A stretch of 64,000 nt of DNA from Fictibacillus fluitans (GCF_030418125.1 NZ_JAUHTR010000015.1:28089-92088), one strand, 5' to 3'; counted from the stretch's first letter, positions 41,254 through 51,174 are shown. The notes: a model not told the origin generated them from the sequence alone. Numbers and translations: made by a program.

Positions 41254-43152
41254 ATGAGTTTATTATCGGTTGAACAACTTTCAAAGAGTTACGGAGATAA
41301 AACCCTGTTTCAGGATATCTCCTTTACAATAAGTGAAAAGCAGCGGATTGGCGTTATCGGTGTCAATGGAACAGGGAAGTCAACTCTGCTTAAAATCATT
41401 GCGGGATTGGAATCGGCTGACGCCGGAGAAATCATTCATGCTAATGATTTTCATATCGAATATCTTTCGCAGACTCCTTATTTCAAAGAGGGAGTTACGG
41501 TTCTTGAGGCTGTATTTTATGGGAATTCCCCGCTTATGCTGCTGCTGCGCGAATATGAAAAAGCAATGAGCAGCCTTGAAGCAGATCCACAGAACGAAAA
41601 GCTTCAGAACAAGCTGTTTTCCCTTCAGCAGAAGATGGATGCCATGGATGCGTGGGACACGAATACCACGGCGAAAACGGTGCTTAACCGTCTCGGCATA
41701 ACGATGCTTAATCAGCAGGTAAGCACACTTTCCGGCGGACAGCAAAAACGGGTGGCGATTGCCCGCGCGCTGATCCAGCCGGCTGATCTTCTCATACTGG
41801 ATGAGCCGACCAACCACATTGATAATGAAACGGTGGAATGGCTTGAGGACTTTCTTGCCAAATACAGAGGCGCCCTTCTGATGGTGACGCATGACCGTTA
41901 CTTTTTAAACCGGGTAACGAACCGGATGATTGAGCTTGAGGGCGGAAATCTGTATGCGTATGAAGGAAACTACGAAATGTTTCTGGACAAGAAGGCTGAG
42001 CGGGAAGAACGTGAAGCGTCTTCGGAACAGAAGCGTCAAAATCTCCTTCGCCGTGAGCTGGCATGGCTCCGAAGGGGAGCTAAAGCCCGGACAACGAAAC
42101 AGAAGGCAAGAGTTCAGCGTGCGGAAGCGTTAAAAGAACAAGAGGGTCCCGGACAAAAAGGCCAGATGGATGTGGCGATCGGTTCCGCAAGACTCGGCAA
42201 GAAGGTGATCGAAATTGAGGAGATCTCCAAATCGTTTAACGGAAAGACACTGTTCAGCGATTTCAGTTATCTGGTCATGCCGGATGACAGGCTGGGTATC
42301 ATTGGTAAAAACGGAAGCGGTAAAACGACGCTTTTAAATATCCTGGCAGGTAAGATTTCTCCGGACACCGGGCAGGTGGAAACAGGACCCACCGTTAAAC
42401 TGGGCTTCTACACCCAAAACCATGAGGAAATGGATGAGAGCATGCGGGTCATCGAGTATATACGTGAAGCGGCTGAGGTCATTTATACAAAGGATGGCCA
42501 CTCTATCACTGCATCGCAAATGCTCGAGAGGTTTCTTTTCTCTCCAAGCTCGCAATGGACGTATATTTCCAGGCTTTCCGGAGGGGAAAGAAGGCGTTTG
42601 TACTTGCTGCGGGTATTGATGGATGAACCAAATGTACTTTTCCTGGATGAACCGACAAACGATCTGGATATTGAAACATTGTCCGTTTTGGAAGATTACC
42701 TGGAGCATTTTCCGGGTGCCGTCATTACCGTTTCCCATGACCGGTATTTCCTTGACCGGACGATGGATCACCTTTTTGCCCTGGAGGGGAACGGGAAGGT
42801 CGATAGGTTTGATGGTGACTATTCGGGATACCTTGAGCAAAAAAGAAAAGAAGAAGAACTGGCAGCGTCCAAACCGGCAGCTGCTCCTGCTGATTTAAAA
42901 CCGAAAAAAGAAAAAGCCCGCCGCCTGTCCTACAAGGAACAAAAGGAATGGGAGAGCATTGAGGACACCATTGCGGAATTGGAAGAAAAGCATGAAGAAA
43001 TAGAGTCGCAGATTGCCTCCGCGGGAAGTGACTTTGGCAAGATTGATGGCTTGTTCCGTGAACAGCAAGAAGTGGCAGCCCAACTTGAAGTGGCCATGAA
43101 CCGCTGGGAAGAGCTTTCAGTACTCGTGGAAGAGATTGAAAAAAATAAATAA
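41254..43152 (+). CDS. yfmR: ABC-F translation factor YfmR (Uup family)
   Basis: 632 residues, soluble. Two ABC domains: GVNGTGKST, LSGGQQKRVA, LLILDEPTNHID, VTHDRYFL; then GKNGSGKTT, LSGGERRRLYL, VLFLDEPTNDLD, VSHDRYFL. RRELAWLRRGAKARTTKQKA is the linker typical of Uup/YfmR, and the C-terminal coiled coil (WESIEDTIAELEEKHEEIES) completes the family layout. YfmR in B. subtilis helps ribosomes past difficult peptides together with EF-P. AGGTAGGAG precedes the ATG. Confidence 0.92.
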   Translation: MSLLSVEQLSKSYGDKTLFQDISFTISEKQRIGVIGVNGTGKSTLLKIIAGLESADAGEIIHANDFHIEYLSQTPYFKEGVTVLEAVFYGNSPLMLLLREYEKAMSSLEADPQNEKLQNKLFSLQQKMDAMDAWDTNTTAKTVLNRLGITMLNQQVSTLSGGQQKRVAIARALIQPADLLILDEPTNHIDNETVEWLEDFLAKYRGALLMVTHDRYFLNRVTNRMIELEGGNLYAYEGNYEMFLDKKAEREEREASSEQKRQNLLRRELAWLRRGAKARTTKQKARVQRAEALKEQEGPGQKGQMDVAIGSARLGKKVIEIEEISKSFNGKTLFSDFSYLVMPDDRLGIIGKNGSGKTTLLNILAGKISPDTGQVETGPTVKLGFYTQNHEEMDESMRVIEYIREAAEVIYTKDGHSITASQMLERFLFSPSSQWTYISRLSGGERRRLYLLRVLMDEPNVLFLDEPTNDLDIETLSVLEDYLEHFPGAVITVSHDRYFLDRTMDHLFALEGNGKVDRFDGDYSGYLEQKRKEEELAASKPAAAPADLKPKKEKARRLSYKEQKEWESIEDTIAELEEKHEEIESQIASAGSDFGKIDGLFREQQEVAAQLEVAMNRWEELSVLVEEIEKNK

Positions 43153-43161
43153 AACGCAGAA

Positions 43162-43190
43162 CGAAACCGCACTTACAAGTGCGGTTTTTC
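43162..43190. terminator. Bidirectional terminator
   Basis: Stem aaccgcactt/aagtgcggtt between convergent yfmR and the DUF962 gene. Confidence 0.75.
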
Positions 43191-43475
43191 TGTCTTTTTA
43201 AATGCTTTGCCTGTAAGAATATTTTTGGCATACCAGACAGGGCCTACAAGAAGATAGACAGGATTCTTAAGAAATGAAGGTTTTTTTCCTTCAAAAAGGT
43301 GTCCGATAAATTGAAGGATCCATCCAGTAATAAACAGCACAAGTGCCAGTTTCCACCGCCAGAAAAAAAGAGGCAGCGAAACAACGATCATCGGTATGCC
43401 GATCGTGTGGGTCAATTTATTTATGGGGTGCTGATGATCCTCTTTGTACTTTTCAATAAAAGACTGATTGGCCAT
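43173..43475 (-). CDS. DUF962/Mpo1-like membrane protein
   Basis: 100 residues. SFIEKYKEDHQHPINKLTHT at the N terminus carries the conserved His pair of the Mpo1-like family (fatty acid alpha-oxidation dioxygenase in yeast). Two or three membrane segments follow (IPMIVVSLPLFFWRWKLALV) and HLFEGKKPSFLKNP. It keeps the His residues but is shorter than the yeast enzyme; enzymatic activity in bacilli is not established. AGGAGGG precedes the ATG by about 7 nt. Confidence 0.8.
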   Translation of the reverse strand: MANQSFIEKYKEDHQHPINKLTHTIGIPMIVVSLPLFFWRWKLALVLFITGWILQFIGHLFEGKKPSFLKNPVYLLVGPVWYAKNILTGKAFKKTEKPHL

Positions 43476-43695
43476 CTTTTATCCCTCCTTATGGGTGACT
43501 TATTCGGGCTTTAAGGCAGCCATTCCTTCAATAATGACATAAAAATGAGAAATCCTTACAGCATGGACAATTGTATTTTTTAAATAGTATAAATATTCTA
43601 ATAATAGTAGTATAGTCCCGTTTCAAAAGACTCTTGTTATGATATTTTTAGTAAGCAGTCATTTACAGAGGCTTACAGAAAGGTGGGATAACGCT

Positions 43696-43785
43696 ATGCT
43701 TTTCTGCGAAAAAGTAGATCATTCGTATGCTACCCAATTCATCTATAATTACAGGAGTGAATACGAGATAAGCAGATTGGCATAA
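43696..43785 (+). CDS. Possible small ORF (29 aa) upstream of inhA
   Basis: ATG with AAAGGTGG 9 nt upstream; the peptide MLFCEKVDHSYATQFIYNYR ends SEYEISRLA. No recognised family. The ribosome binding site is good but the length allows chance. It lies in front of the protease gene and ends within its presumed -35 box. Confidence 0.3.
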   Translation: MLFCEKVDHSYATQFIYNYRSEYEISRLA

Positions 43786-43805
43786 ATTTGGTACTAGAAT
43801 AATAC
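43777..43805 (+). promoter_or_regulatory. Candidate sigma-A promoter for inhA
   Basis: TTGGCA, 17-nt spacer, TAATAC. A second A/T-rich region follows, so other promoters are possible. Confidence 0.4.
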
Positions 43806-43995
43806 GGTCATATCGTACGGATTATGGGTTATTTTGTAATTTTTTAGGGTTATTCGGGTCTAAAGAACTAAATAAAAATATGAAAAAAATGCTATTTTAG
43901 TAAATTAGTACAATCCTCTTTAGCTTAGTAATATGATACCTTTAAAAAGTAAGTATACAGAAAATTCATGCTGTTCAAAAACAGGAGGGGTTACA

Positions 43996-46422
43996 TTGGG
44001 AAATTGGTCAAAAAAATTGGGCTCATCGCTCTTGATTGGCGGACTCTCTTTGGGTCTATTGTCACCATCGGCATTTGCAAGCGATGTACAGCCGTCGAAG
44101 GGTAAAACATCTGAGTTTGCACCGGTCGACATGAATGTTGTCGATCAGGATCGTCTCGCTAAGGCGTTGAAAGAACGTGGGCTAATCGCCAAGAATGCAT
44201 CAAAGGTTGATACAGCCAAGGCAGTACAGAAGTACATAGAGCGTAAAAATGAAAAAACAGGTGGAGCAGAAAACATCGCTGCTTCTTCATCATCCAGCAA
44301 GAAGAGCTTTGATCAAAAAACAAAGTCTTTCCTTAAAAAGCAAAAGGAGCAGTTGTCCAAGAAGTTGAACAACAGCCATGCAAAGCTGCAAAAAGGCGGT
44401 TCTTCTGACGGTTTTGTCCATGTTAAACCGGCAAAAGGCAAGAAATATGATGGTCCAGTAAGAAAGGACAAAGTACTTGTGCTTTTGGCAGAGTACTCTG
44501 ATTTCAAACACAACAACATTGAGCAGGAACCAGGCTATATGTATTCTGATGACTTTAACCAGCAGCATTATCAGAAAATGCTTTTCGGGGACAAGCCTTT
44601 TGAGCTGTTTGACGGATCAAAGGTAGAAACATTCAAGCAGTACTATGAAGAGCAATCCGGCGGAAGCTATACTGTAGAAGGAACGGTTTCCCCATGGCTC
44701 ACGGTTCCTGGTAAAGCCGCAGACTATGGTGATGATTCACCGAAAGGCGGAAATGACAACCAGGCACCACTGGGACCTCGTGATTTCATTAAAGATTCCT
44801 TGAACGCTGCTGTTAAAGCAGGTATTAATCTAAAAGACTATGATAATCTTGATATTTATGATCTTGATGGTGATGGCAACATCAATGAGCCGGACGGATT
44901 GGTTGACCACTTGATGGTAATCCATGCTGGTGTTGGACAGGAAGCTGGCGGAGGAGCACTTGGAGACGATGCAATCTGGTCTCACCGCTGGACAATTGGC
45001 CAACAGCCATATAAGATCCCAGGAACTTCAACGGATGTTCCTTACTGGGGCGGACAAATGGCTGCGTTCGATTATACAGTTGAGCCTGAAGACGGTGCGG
45101 TTGGTGTATTTGCCCATGAATTCGGACATGACTTAGGCCTTCCAGATGAGTATGATACACAATATACCGATGATGGTGAGCCGGTTGCTTCATGGTCCAT
45201 CATGAGCGGCGGAAGCTGGAACGGGGAAATTGCAGGAACAACACCTACAAGCTTCTCACCGCAAAATAAAGACTTCTTCCAAAAAAATATGGGAGGAAAC
45301 TGGGCAAACATTCAGGAAATTGATTACAAGGACGTCGATAAGCTCGGTCTTCTAACGACTGTTGACCAGTCTGTAACCAAGTCCAAGAATCCAGGGGTCG
45401 TGAAAGTGAATCTTCCTGACAAAAAAATACAGGATATTAAACCTGCCTTTGGTGAGAAGTACTTCTATAGCACAAAAGGCGATAGCTTGAACACCACAAT
45501 GACAACGCCTGAATTCGACCTTACAAATGCTAAATCTGCAAAATTTGATTTTAAAGCAAACTACGAAGTTGAGTACGATTACGACTTCATGACAGTTAAA
45601 GCTGTAACTAGCAATGGTACTGAAAAGGTTATCGATGTTATTGGTGATGATGATACTAATGGTGACACTAAAGCTGAAACTTCCAATGGCGAATGGGTCG
45701 ACAAGAGTTATGACCTATCTGAGTTTGCCGGACAAAAAGTGAAACTTGTGTTTAACTATGTAACCGACGGCGGATTAGCGTTGAAAGGGTTTGCGATGGA
45801 CAACCTTTCACTGACTGTAGACGGTAAAGTAGTCTTTACAGACGATGCTGAGGGTACACCTAAGCTTACGTTCACTGGCGGTGCAAAAGCTACAGATGGT
45901 GTTGAATTAAAAGCAAACAACTACTACCTCGAGTGGAGAAACTATGCTGGCGCGGATAAAGCTCTTAAATTCGCACGCGGAGTAAAGTACAACACAGGTA
46001 TGGTGGTATGGTATGCCGATGACAGCTACTCCGATAACTGGACTGGCCCGCATCCTGGCTACGGATTCCTTGGAGTGGTAGATTCCCACCCTAAAGCAAT
46101 CGTTGGTACACTCAATGGCAAACCTACCATTGAAAATTCTACTCGCTACCAGGTGGCAGATGCTGCCTTCTCATTTGACAAGGCTCCATCCTGGTACATT
46201 AACTCTCCATCCCGCGGTATCTTTGATTACAAAGGACTTAAAGGTGTGAGATCGTTTGATGACTCCAGAGAGTACATCGACTGGACTGATTACAACGGAG
46301 CCGAAGAAGATGGTGTTATTGCTGATGCAGGACGCATCCTTCCGCACCTTGGATTACAGTTCCATGTACTAGGTGAAGCAAGCGACAACTCTGCCGGTAC
46401 AATCTGGATCCGCAAAAGATAA
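43996..46422 (+). CDS. inhA: Immune inhibitor A (secreted M6 zinc metalloprotease)
   Basis: 808 residues from a TTG start at 43996 (GGAGGGG 5 nt upstream); the ATG at 43933 would put 21 odd residues before the signal peptide. Signal peptide [20 protein letters not shown] with cleavage after AFA (about residue 28), a propeptide of about 80 residues, then the M6 domain with zinc motif [16 protein letters not shown] near residue 375. The C-terminal VEG/MAM-like beta domains ([35 protein letters not shown]) follow. It degrades host or environmental proteins, including antimicrobial peptides in B. thuringiensis. Monocistronic. Confidence 0.93.
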   Translation: MGNWSKKLGSSLLIGGLSLGLLSPSAFASDVQPSKGKTSEFAPVDMNVVDQDRLAKALKERGLIAKNASKVDTAKAVQKYIERKNEKTGGAENIAASSSSSKKSFDQKTKSFLKKQKEQLSKKLNNSHAKLQKGGSSDGFVHVKPAKGKKYDGPVRKDKVLVLLAEYSDFKHNNIEQEPGYMYSDDFNQQHYQKMLFGDKPFELFDGSKVETFKQYYEEQSGGSYTVEGTVSPWLTVPGKAADYGDDSPKGGNDNQAPLGPRDFIKDSLNAAVKAGINLKDYDNLDIYDLDGDGNINEPDGLVDHLMVIHAGVGQEAGGGALGDDAIWSHRWTIGQQPYKIPGTSTDVPYWGGQMAAFDYTVEPEDGAVGVFAHEFGHDLGLPDEYDTQYTDDGEPVASWSIMSGGSWNGEIAGTTPTSFSPQNKDFFQKNMGGNWANIQEIDYKDVDKLGLLTTVDQSVTKSKNPGVVKVNLPDKKIQDIKPAFGEKYFYSTKGDSLNTTMTTPEFDLTNAKSAKFDFKANYEVEYDYDFMTVKAVTSNGTEKVIDVIGDDDTNGDTKAETSNGEWVDKSYDLSEFAGQKVKLVFNYVTDGGLALKGFAMDNLSLTVDGKVVFTDDAEGTPKLTFTGGAKATDGVELKANNYYLEWRNYAGADKALKFARGVKYNTGMVVWYADDSYSDNWTGPHPGYGFLGVVDSHPKAIVGTLNGKPTIENSTRYQVADAAFSFDKAPSWYINSPSRGIFDYKGLKGVRSFDDSREYIDWTDYNGAEEDGVIADAGRILPHLGLQFHVLGEASDNSAGTIWIRKR

Positions 46423-46430
46423 TGATTGAA

Positions 46431-46468
46431 AAACCCTGGGTGGCTTCAGCCATTCAGGGTTTTTTTTG
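46431..46468 (+). terminator. Terminator after inhA
   Basis: Stem aaaccctgggtggc/gccattcagggttt with one mismatch, followed by eight Ts. Confidence 0.8.
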
Positions 46469-46552
46469 AATCTTTTGAATAACATGTTTACAAATCCTGC
46501 ATACTTATACTATAGTTAAGATATTAAAGAGTCTTTTAAGGAGGTATGTTTT

Positions 46553-46627
46553 ATGAACATCGCTATTGTATCTGCCATCATTGTTGTTAATTTCATATCA
46601 CAGCCCTCCGGTAACCTGGACCTTTAG
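46553..46627 (+). CDS. 24-residue leader peptide upstream of the RsgA paralogue
   Basis: ORF with AAGGAGG 8 nt before its ATG, stronger than many gene starts here. The peptide is [20 protein letters not shown] followed by NLDL. It ends just before three hairpins, two of them terminators, that separate it from the GTPase gene. The layout is that of a leader peptide whose translation controls read-through. Confidence 0.55.
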   Translation: MNIAIVSAIIVVNFISQPSGNLDL

Positions 46628-46636
46628 TTTTTTTGA

Positions 46637-46770
46637 TGCACGTTTGTGCAAACTTCAATGGTTAAGTGTATTTACCCGCGGGCTGTGTATTATGCCCACG
46701 GGTTTTTATTTTTGTAAGGAAGACTGCTGTTTGTGCAGCTTCCTGCGGACCGGTGACACGGTCTTTTTTT
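46637..46770 (+). promoter_or_regulatory. Tandem hairpins/terminators in the rsgA leader
   Basis: Hairpins tgcac/gtgca (46637-46650), acccgcgggc/gcccacgggt with T-run (46674-46714), ggaag-ctgc/gcag-cttcc (46718-46743) and gaccg/cggtc with seven Ts (46748-46770). Two are intrinsic terminators. They sit between a small translated ORF and the GTPase gene, so transcription should reach the gene only when they are disrupted. Confidence 0.6.
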
Positions 46771-46808
46771 ATGCAAAAAAACAACTTATCTCATTGGAGG
46801 AAATTACA

Positions 46809-47870
46809 TTGAATTTAATACAATTAGGCTGGGAATCTTTTTTTGAAAATCATTTTACCGATTATGATCAAGAACATTTTACGGTAGGAAGAGTGGCTCT
46901 CGAGCATAAGAGGATGTACCGCTTGTTTACCGAACATGGTGAGCTTCTTGCTGAAGTGACAGGAAAGCTTCGCCATCGGGCCACCGAACGACAGGATTAT
47001 CCTGCAGTTGGTGACTGGGTGGTCATTACTGCGAGGCCGGAGGAGCAGAAAGCATCCATTCATGCGATCTTGCCACGAAAGAGCAAGTTTTCAAGAAAGG
47101 CAGCAGGAGTTACAACCGAAGAACAGATCGTGGCGGCCAATATTGATACCGTTTTTCTTGTGAATGCCCTTAACACCGATTTTAACCTTCGCCGTATGGA
47201 GCGTTACTTGCTCATGTCCTGGGAGAGCGGGGCAAACCCTGTGATTGTTCTGAGTAAGGCGGATCTTTGTGATAACGTTTCACAAAAGGTAATGGAAGTG
47301 GAGAGCATCGCGATGGGAGTGCCTGTCCATGTCATCAGTGCTGAAAAAGGAGAAGGGCTTGATCAGTTGTCTTCTTACCTGGAATCGGGCCAGACTGTGG
47401 CATTGCTTGGGTCTTCGGGAGCGGGGAAATCCACGTTAACAAATGCTCTGTACGGTGAAAAGAAACAGGAAGTGAAGACCATCCGGGAAGATGATGACAA
47501 AGGCCGCCATACCACGACTCATCGGGAACTGGTATTGCTTCAGGATGGAGGAGTAGTCGTTGATACTCCTGGAATGCGGGAACTTCAGCTGTGGGAAGCG
47601 GATGAAGGGGTAAGCCAGAGTTTTTCGGATGTGGAAGCAATTGCCGACAACTGCAGGTTCAGGGATTGCCGTCATACAACAGAGCCGGGATGTGCGGTGC
47701 AGGCCGCCATTTTAGACGGCACATTGGATCAGGACCGCTACAACAGCTATGTTAAGCTGCAAAAAGAGCTGGCGTTCCTCGCGAGAAAAGAGGATCAGCG
47801 TGCAGCACTGGCAGCAAAAAACAAGTGGAAAAAAATCAGCGGGGATCGTACTCGTGTGAACCGCAAATAA
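46809..47870 (+). CDS. rsgA: RsgA/YloQ-family ribosome small-subunit GTPase (paralogue)
   Basis: 353 residues. OB-fold N terminus ([20 protein letters not shown]), then the circularly permuted GTPase: G4 VLSKADLC, G1 [17 protein letters not shown]3 VDTPGMREL, and the zinc knuckle [16 protein letters not shown]. The family matures and checks the 30S subunit. The N-terminal [10 protein letters not shown] stretch marks the longer paralogue found beside the housekeeping RsgA in bacilli. The start is TTG at 46809 with GGAGG 8 nt upstream. The leader implies induction under translation stress. Confidence 0.9.
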   Translation: MNLIQLGWESFFENHFTDYDQEHFTVGRVALEHKRMYRLFTEHGELLAEVTGKLRHRATERQDYPAVGDWVVITARPEEQKASIHAILPRKSKFSRKAAGVTTEEQIVAANIDTVFLVNALNTDFNLRRMERYLLMSWESGANPVIVLSKADLCDNVSQKVMEVESIAMGVPVHVISAEKGEGLDQLSSYLESGQTVALLGSSGAGKSTLTNALYGEKKQEVKTIREDDDKGRHTTTHRELVLLQDGGVVVDTPGMRELQLWEADEGVSQSFSDVEAIADNCRFRDCRHTTEPGCAVQAAILDGTLDQDRYNSYVKLQKELAFLARKEDQRAALAAKNKWKKISGDRTRVNRK

Positions 47871-47875
47871 AAAAG

Positions 47876-47898
47876 AGCAGCCGGGATTTTCCGGCTGC
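47876..47898. terminator. Bidirectional terminator
   Basis: Stem gcagccgg/ccggctgc between convergent genes, with A-run and T-rich flanks. Confidence 0.7.
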
Positions 47899-47904
47899 TT
47901 ATTT

Positions 47905-48672
47905 TTACGCCTGAAGGTTTTTTATCTCATCCAATACGCCATCCCAAAGCTTGATGCGCATTTTCAAGGATTTCATAGCGGCTTGCTTTGCCTGCTGCAG
48001 CTTTTCCGGATCATCGCCGCACAGCGCAAGCAAAAGTTTTTCCGCAAGCGGGCCATGCTCATCCCCATCCAGTTCAATGTGGCGGTTAAGGTAATATTTA
48101 AGTGTTTTGGCTTCCACTCCGTGAGAAGAAACTTCATCAACAAGAACCTGAAACATGTCAGGAATCAAGTCTTCTCTTCCGAAAAAGAAAGCAGCGGCCA
48201 CCTCATGCACTTCACCCTGCTGAGCAAGTTTTAAGCTGTGATGTGTAAATGCAGCAGCACTCTTTGGAATTTCATCCGACTCAAGTGCAAGAAGGGCGTC
48301 TTCTCCTTCTTTAACCCTTGTAAGATAGGTCACAATAGGATTGGTGTCTGCTTTTACCTCTTTCATTCCCTTTAGATAAAGCTCAAAGTGGCTGATAAAT
48401 CCGCCTTCCCCGTCTTCATCTGTTTCTTCCCCCAAAACAATTTCATTAATAAATCGTGCGTACTCCGGATGAGGTGCCGGCATCCATGGCAGTGACACAG
48501 AGGTAAGTTCAATTTGTAGCTTTTTCAGGAGACTCATAAAATCCCACACCGCAAATACATGGTGCTTCATCAAGATTTTTACCCGTTCTGAATTCGTCAG
48601 CTGTCTGTAGAGAGGATGATGAAGCAGTTCCTCCCGTATATCTTTCAGGTCATTAAAAACATCGTTTTCCAT
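47905..48672 (-). CDS. DUF3050 family, heme-oxygenase-like fold
   Basis: 255 residues, helical. VKILMKHHVFAVWDFMSLLK, GGFISHFELYLKGM, GEVHEVAAAFFFGREDLIPD and YYLNRHIELDGDEHGPLAEK are the conserved DUF3050 blocks. The spaced His and Glu/Asp residues (H near 38, E near 97, H/E near 155, HxELDxDEH near 210) resemble the ligand set of heme-oxygenase-like diiron oxidases. Metal binding and reaction are inference. Monocistronic, divergent from yjbQ. Confidence 0.75.
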   Translation of the reverse strand: MENDVFNDLKDIREELLHHPLYRQLTNSERVKILMKHHVFAVWDFMSLLKKLQIELTSVSLPWMPAPHPEYARFINEIVLGEETDEDGEGGFISHFELYLKGMKEVKADTNPIVTYLTRVKEGEDALLALESDEIPKSAAAFTHHSLKLAQQGEVHEVAAAFFFGREDLIPDMFQVLVDEVSSHGVEAKTLKYYLNRHIELDGDEHGPLAEKLLLALCGDDPEKLQQAKQAAMKSLKMRIKLWDGVLDEIKNLQA

Positions 48673-48770
48673 AGTAAGTAAGCAATCCTTTCTTTTAGTT
48701 CCGGTGTTTGATGATTTGCCAGAATGGTAATGGTTATAAGATAACGAAAAATATAGCGAGGTGATCAGTT

Positions 48771-49172
48771 TTGCTGCAAAGATTCACGATACAGACACAT
48801 AATCGGGATGAAATGCTGGATATAACGGAAACGGTTCGTGCATATATCCAGGAACAAGGTGTACAGGAAGGAATTCTTTATGTATATTGTGCCCATACAA
48901 CCGCAGGGATAACAATCAATGAAAATGCCGATCCGGATGTAAAATCAGATATGCTGATGAGACTTGACGAAGTGTACCCGTGGGAACATCCGAAGTACCG
49001 CCACGGGGAAGGCAATACCGCTTCTCATTTAAAAGCAAGTACGGTGGGTTCCTCTCAAATGGTCATAATCAATGATGGCGATCTTGTTCTTGGGACCTGG
49101 CAGGGCATATATTTCTGTGAATTTGATGGGCCCCGTTCCCGGAAATACTTTGTAAAAGTGCTCCCGGATTAA
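48771..49172 (+). CDS. yjbQ: YjbQ/UPF0047 family protein
   Basis: 133 residues. [20 protein letters not shown] near 42-61 and [20 protein letters not shown] near 85, with [15 protein letters not shown] at the end, are the three family signatures. E. coli YjbQ shows weak thiamine phosphate synthase activity; the true role is open. The start is TTG with GAGGTGATC upstream. A family A repeat follows. Confidence 0.87.
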   Translation: MLQRFTIQTHNRDEMLDITETVRAYIQEQGVQEGILYVYCAHTTAGITINENADPDVKSDMLMRLDEVYPWEHPKYRHGEGNTASHLKASTVGSSQMVIINDGDLVLGTWQGIYFCEFDGPRSRKYFVKVLPD

Positions 49173-49177
49173 GCAAA

Positions 49178-49415
49178 GGGGCTCTCCAAGAAGCCGTTGT
49201 TTTTCGTTCCAGGCCGCTCGCTTTCCGTGGGGCGTGCGGTGAGCCTTACCGGCGTAAACGCCTACCTTTTGGCGCAAGCGCCTGCGGGAGTCTCACCTGT
49301 CACGCTAGGCCCACAGGAGTCTCGCACCTTCCACTACAATCAACTTTTCATGGATGCTTTTTACGCAAAAAAGAGGCTGCCTGAAGGTCAATTTTTGACT
49401 TTTAGGACAGCCTCT
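49178..49415 (-). repeat. Family A dispersed repeat, reverse orientation
   Basis: 238 bp. Read on the minus strand: aggctgtcctaaaagtcaa, aaattgaccttcag, the core ggaaggtgcgagactcctg, caccgcacgccccacggaaa, and the end ccaagaagcc...gagagcccc. Ends are inverted (ggctgtcc and ggggctctcc). It starts 5 bp after the yjbQ stop and ends 5 bp before the sirtuin stop, so it fills the whole convergent gap and probably serves as the terminator for both. Confidence 0.85.
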
Positions 49416-49419
49416 TTTG

Positions 49420-50145
49420 CTAACTATTTAGGCAAAGTCTTTCTGCTTCTAACAAGGTGTCTTTTGCGCTGCTGTATATGGATAAGTCAAAAAGGCGATC
49501 CATCGGTGTAGGCTCACGATTGATTAATACGGTCCTTCCTTGGCTCATGGAAGGAAGCTGGTTCACAGGATAAACCTGCAGGCTTGTGCCAATCACCAAT
49601 ACCAAATCCGCCTGCCGGATGGCTGTGATTGCTTGATGCCATACATCTTCAGGGAGAAGTTCACCGAAAAGAACGATGGATGGCCGAAGCCTCCCTCCGC
49701 ATGAACAGGCTGCCCCTTCTTTAAAATTTTCCACTGAATGCATGTTGCTGCAGGTATGGCAGTAAATCTTTTGGAGTGATCCATGAAGTTCATAAATATT
49801 CCTGCCCCCGGATCTTCGGTGAAAGCCGTCAACATTCTGGGTAGCAACCGCATGAATCATCCCATTTTGCTGCAATCTTGCCAAAGCTTCATATCCTTCA
49901 TGAGGCATGCAGGTCTCAACATCCTGCAGACGAAGAGAGTAAAATTCGTTAAAAAGATCATAGTGATTTTCCAGGGCTTCGACTGATGAAACATAAGCCG
50001 GGTCAAAGTTTTTCCAAAGTCCATTGTTTGACCTGAAATCGGGTATTCCGCTTTCGGTGGACATCCCGGCTCCGCTCAATACGACCGTATAAGAAGAATC
50101 GTTTAACCAAGTGGCCAGCTGTTTAATCGCCTGTTGATCCGTCAA
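49420..50145 (-). CDS. cobB: NAD-dependent protein deacylase (sirtuin)
   Basis: 241 residues, class III sirtuin. VLSGAGMSTESGIPDFRSNN near the N terminus, TQNVDGFHRRSG with ELHGSLQKIYC (catalytic His), the zinc pair CHTC and CSCGG, and LVIGTSLQVYPVNQLP. It removes acyl groups from lysines using NAD, in the cytoplasm. AGTGATG-like ribosome binding site. It ends next to the family A repeat. Confidence 0.92.
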   Translation of the reverse strand: MTDQQAIKQLATWLNDSSYTVVLSGAGMSTESGIPDFRSNNGLWKNFDPAYVSSVEALENHYDLFNEFYSLRLQDVETCMPHEGYEALARLQQNGMIHAVATQNVDGFHRRSGGRNIYELHGSLQKIYCHTCSNMHSVENFKEGAACSCGGRLRPSIVLFGELLPEDVWHQAITAIRQADLVLVIGTSLQVYPVNQLPSMSQGRTVLINREPTPMDRLFDLSIYSSAKDTLLEAERLCLNS

Positions 50146-50260
50146 GAGACATCACTCCTTTTAGTACCCATTATAGTACACTAAAGGTTTTCTTCTTATT
50201 TTTTTGCCCATTTAACGGTATACTTTTAAAATAGTATGGAAACAGATGGGGGAGTCTTGA

Positions 50261-50731
50261 ATGATTAAAGTACTGTTTGTATGTCTCGGCAATATTTGCC
50301 GTTCACCAATGGCTGAAGCAATCTTCAGGGATATGGTATCGAAGCGGAAATTGGAGAATAAAATTTCAGTGGATTCTGCCGGAACCGGAAACTGGCATGA
50401 AGGTGAACCTCCTCATGAGGGGACACAAAAGCTGTTAACAGATAAAAAAATCTCATTTGAAGGGCAAAAAGCAAGGCAGATTACAGGTGCCGATCTTTCT
50501 GAGTATGACTACGTCATCGGAATGGATGCTGAAAATGTCGGGAATCTTCAGCAGCTCGCCGGCAATACACCTGTGGAACATGTAGCAAGACTTATGGATT
50601 ATGTACCTGGAAGCGAAGTGCAGGATGTCCCGGACCCGTATTTTACAGGGAATTTTGATGAAGTTTACTCAATGGTAAAGGAAGGATGCACTCATCTGCT
50701 TGATGAGATAATGCAGAGAGAAAACCTTTAG
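50261..50731 (+). CDS. yfkJ: Low molecular weight protein-tyrosine phosphatase YfkJ
   Basis: 156 residues. The P-loop [10 protein letters not shown] at residues 7-16 carries the catalytic Cys; the acid Asp is in VPDPYFTG near residue 125. In B. subtilis YfkJ contributes to stress (ethanol) tolerance. GGGGGAG precedes the ATG. It is followed after 11 bp by a GNAT gene, probably in one operon. Confidence 0.92.
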   Translation: MIKVLFVCLGNICRSPMAEAIFRDMVSKRKLENKISVDSAGTGNWHEGEPPHEGTQKLLTDKKISFEGQKARQITGADLSEYDYVIGMDAENVGNLQQLAGNTPVEHVARLMDYVPGSEVQDVPDPYFTGNFDEVYSMVKEGCTHLLDEIMQRENL

Positions 50732-50742
50732 GAGGAAACGAA

Positions 50743-51174
50743 ATGGGTATTGTTCGAGAGCTTTCAACACCGGTGGAAGTAAAAGAAGCATTTCCAGTCA
50801 TGAAGCAGCTGCGTCCTCACTTAACAGAAGCATTGTTTCTTTCTTTATATGAAGAAATGAAGCTGAACGGCTATACAGTGCTTGCATGCTATGATAATGA
50901 AACGCTTGTTGCTGTTGGGGGTTTTGCCGTGTTGACCAATCTTTACTACGGGAAGCATGTGTGGGTTTACGATCTGGTGACCGATGAGAATGTCCGTTCA
51001 AAAGGCCACGGGGAAGAGCTGCTTTCATTCATTGAATCGTTTGCAGTGCAAAACAATTGTAATTGTGTAGCCCTCTCCTCTGGCACAGCACGGACAGATG
51101 CCCACCGGTTTTATGAGGCAAGAATGGGCTATGCCAGGGTCAGCCATGTATTTAAAAAAGATTTTGCCACATAA
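50743..51174 (+). CDS. GNAT family N-acetyltransferase
   Basis: 143 residues. The acetyl-CoA motif A is [20 protein letters not shown] (near residue 70-90), and [19 protein letters not shown] is the C-terminal strand of the fold. The substrate is unknown. AGGAGG lies 6 nt before the ATG. Second gene after yfkJ. Confidence 0.88.
   Translation: MGIVRELSTPVEVKEAFPVMKQLRPHLTEALFLSLYEEMKLNGYTVLACYDNETLVAVGGFAVLTNLYYGKHVWVYDLVTDENVRSKGHGEELLSFIESFAVQNNCNCVALSSGTARTDAHRFYEARMGYARVSHVFKKDFAT

Larger units (their letters stand above)
43476..43995 (+). other. Long leader and promoter region of inhA
   Basis: 520 bp without a sizeable gene, strongly A/T-rich from 43560 on. It holds a possible 29-codon ORF (43696-43785), a TTGGCA-17-TAATAC promoter-like pair (43777-43805) and about 190 bp of A/T-rich leader before the inhA start. 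No repeat or hairpin terminator seen. Confidence 0.5.

Noticed and set aside
43933..43995. ATG at 43933 as the inhA start
   Set aside because: It would put 21 residues with two adjacent Cys before a clean signal peptide; the TTG at 43996 has a strong ribosome binding site.
49029..49511. Short ORFs inside the 49.2 kb repeat
   Set aside because: They arise from the palindromic repeat core, lack ribosome binding sites, and overlap yjbQ or the sirtuin.
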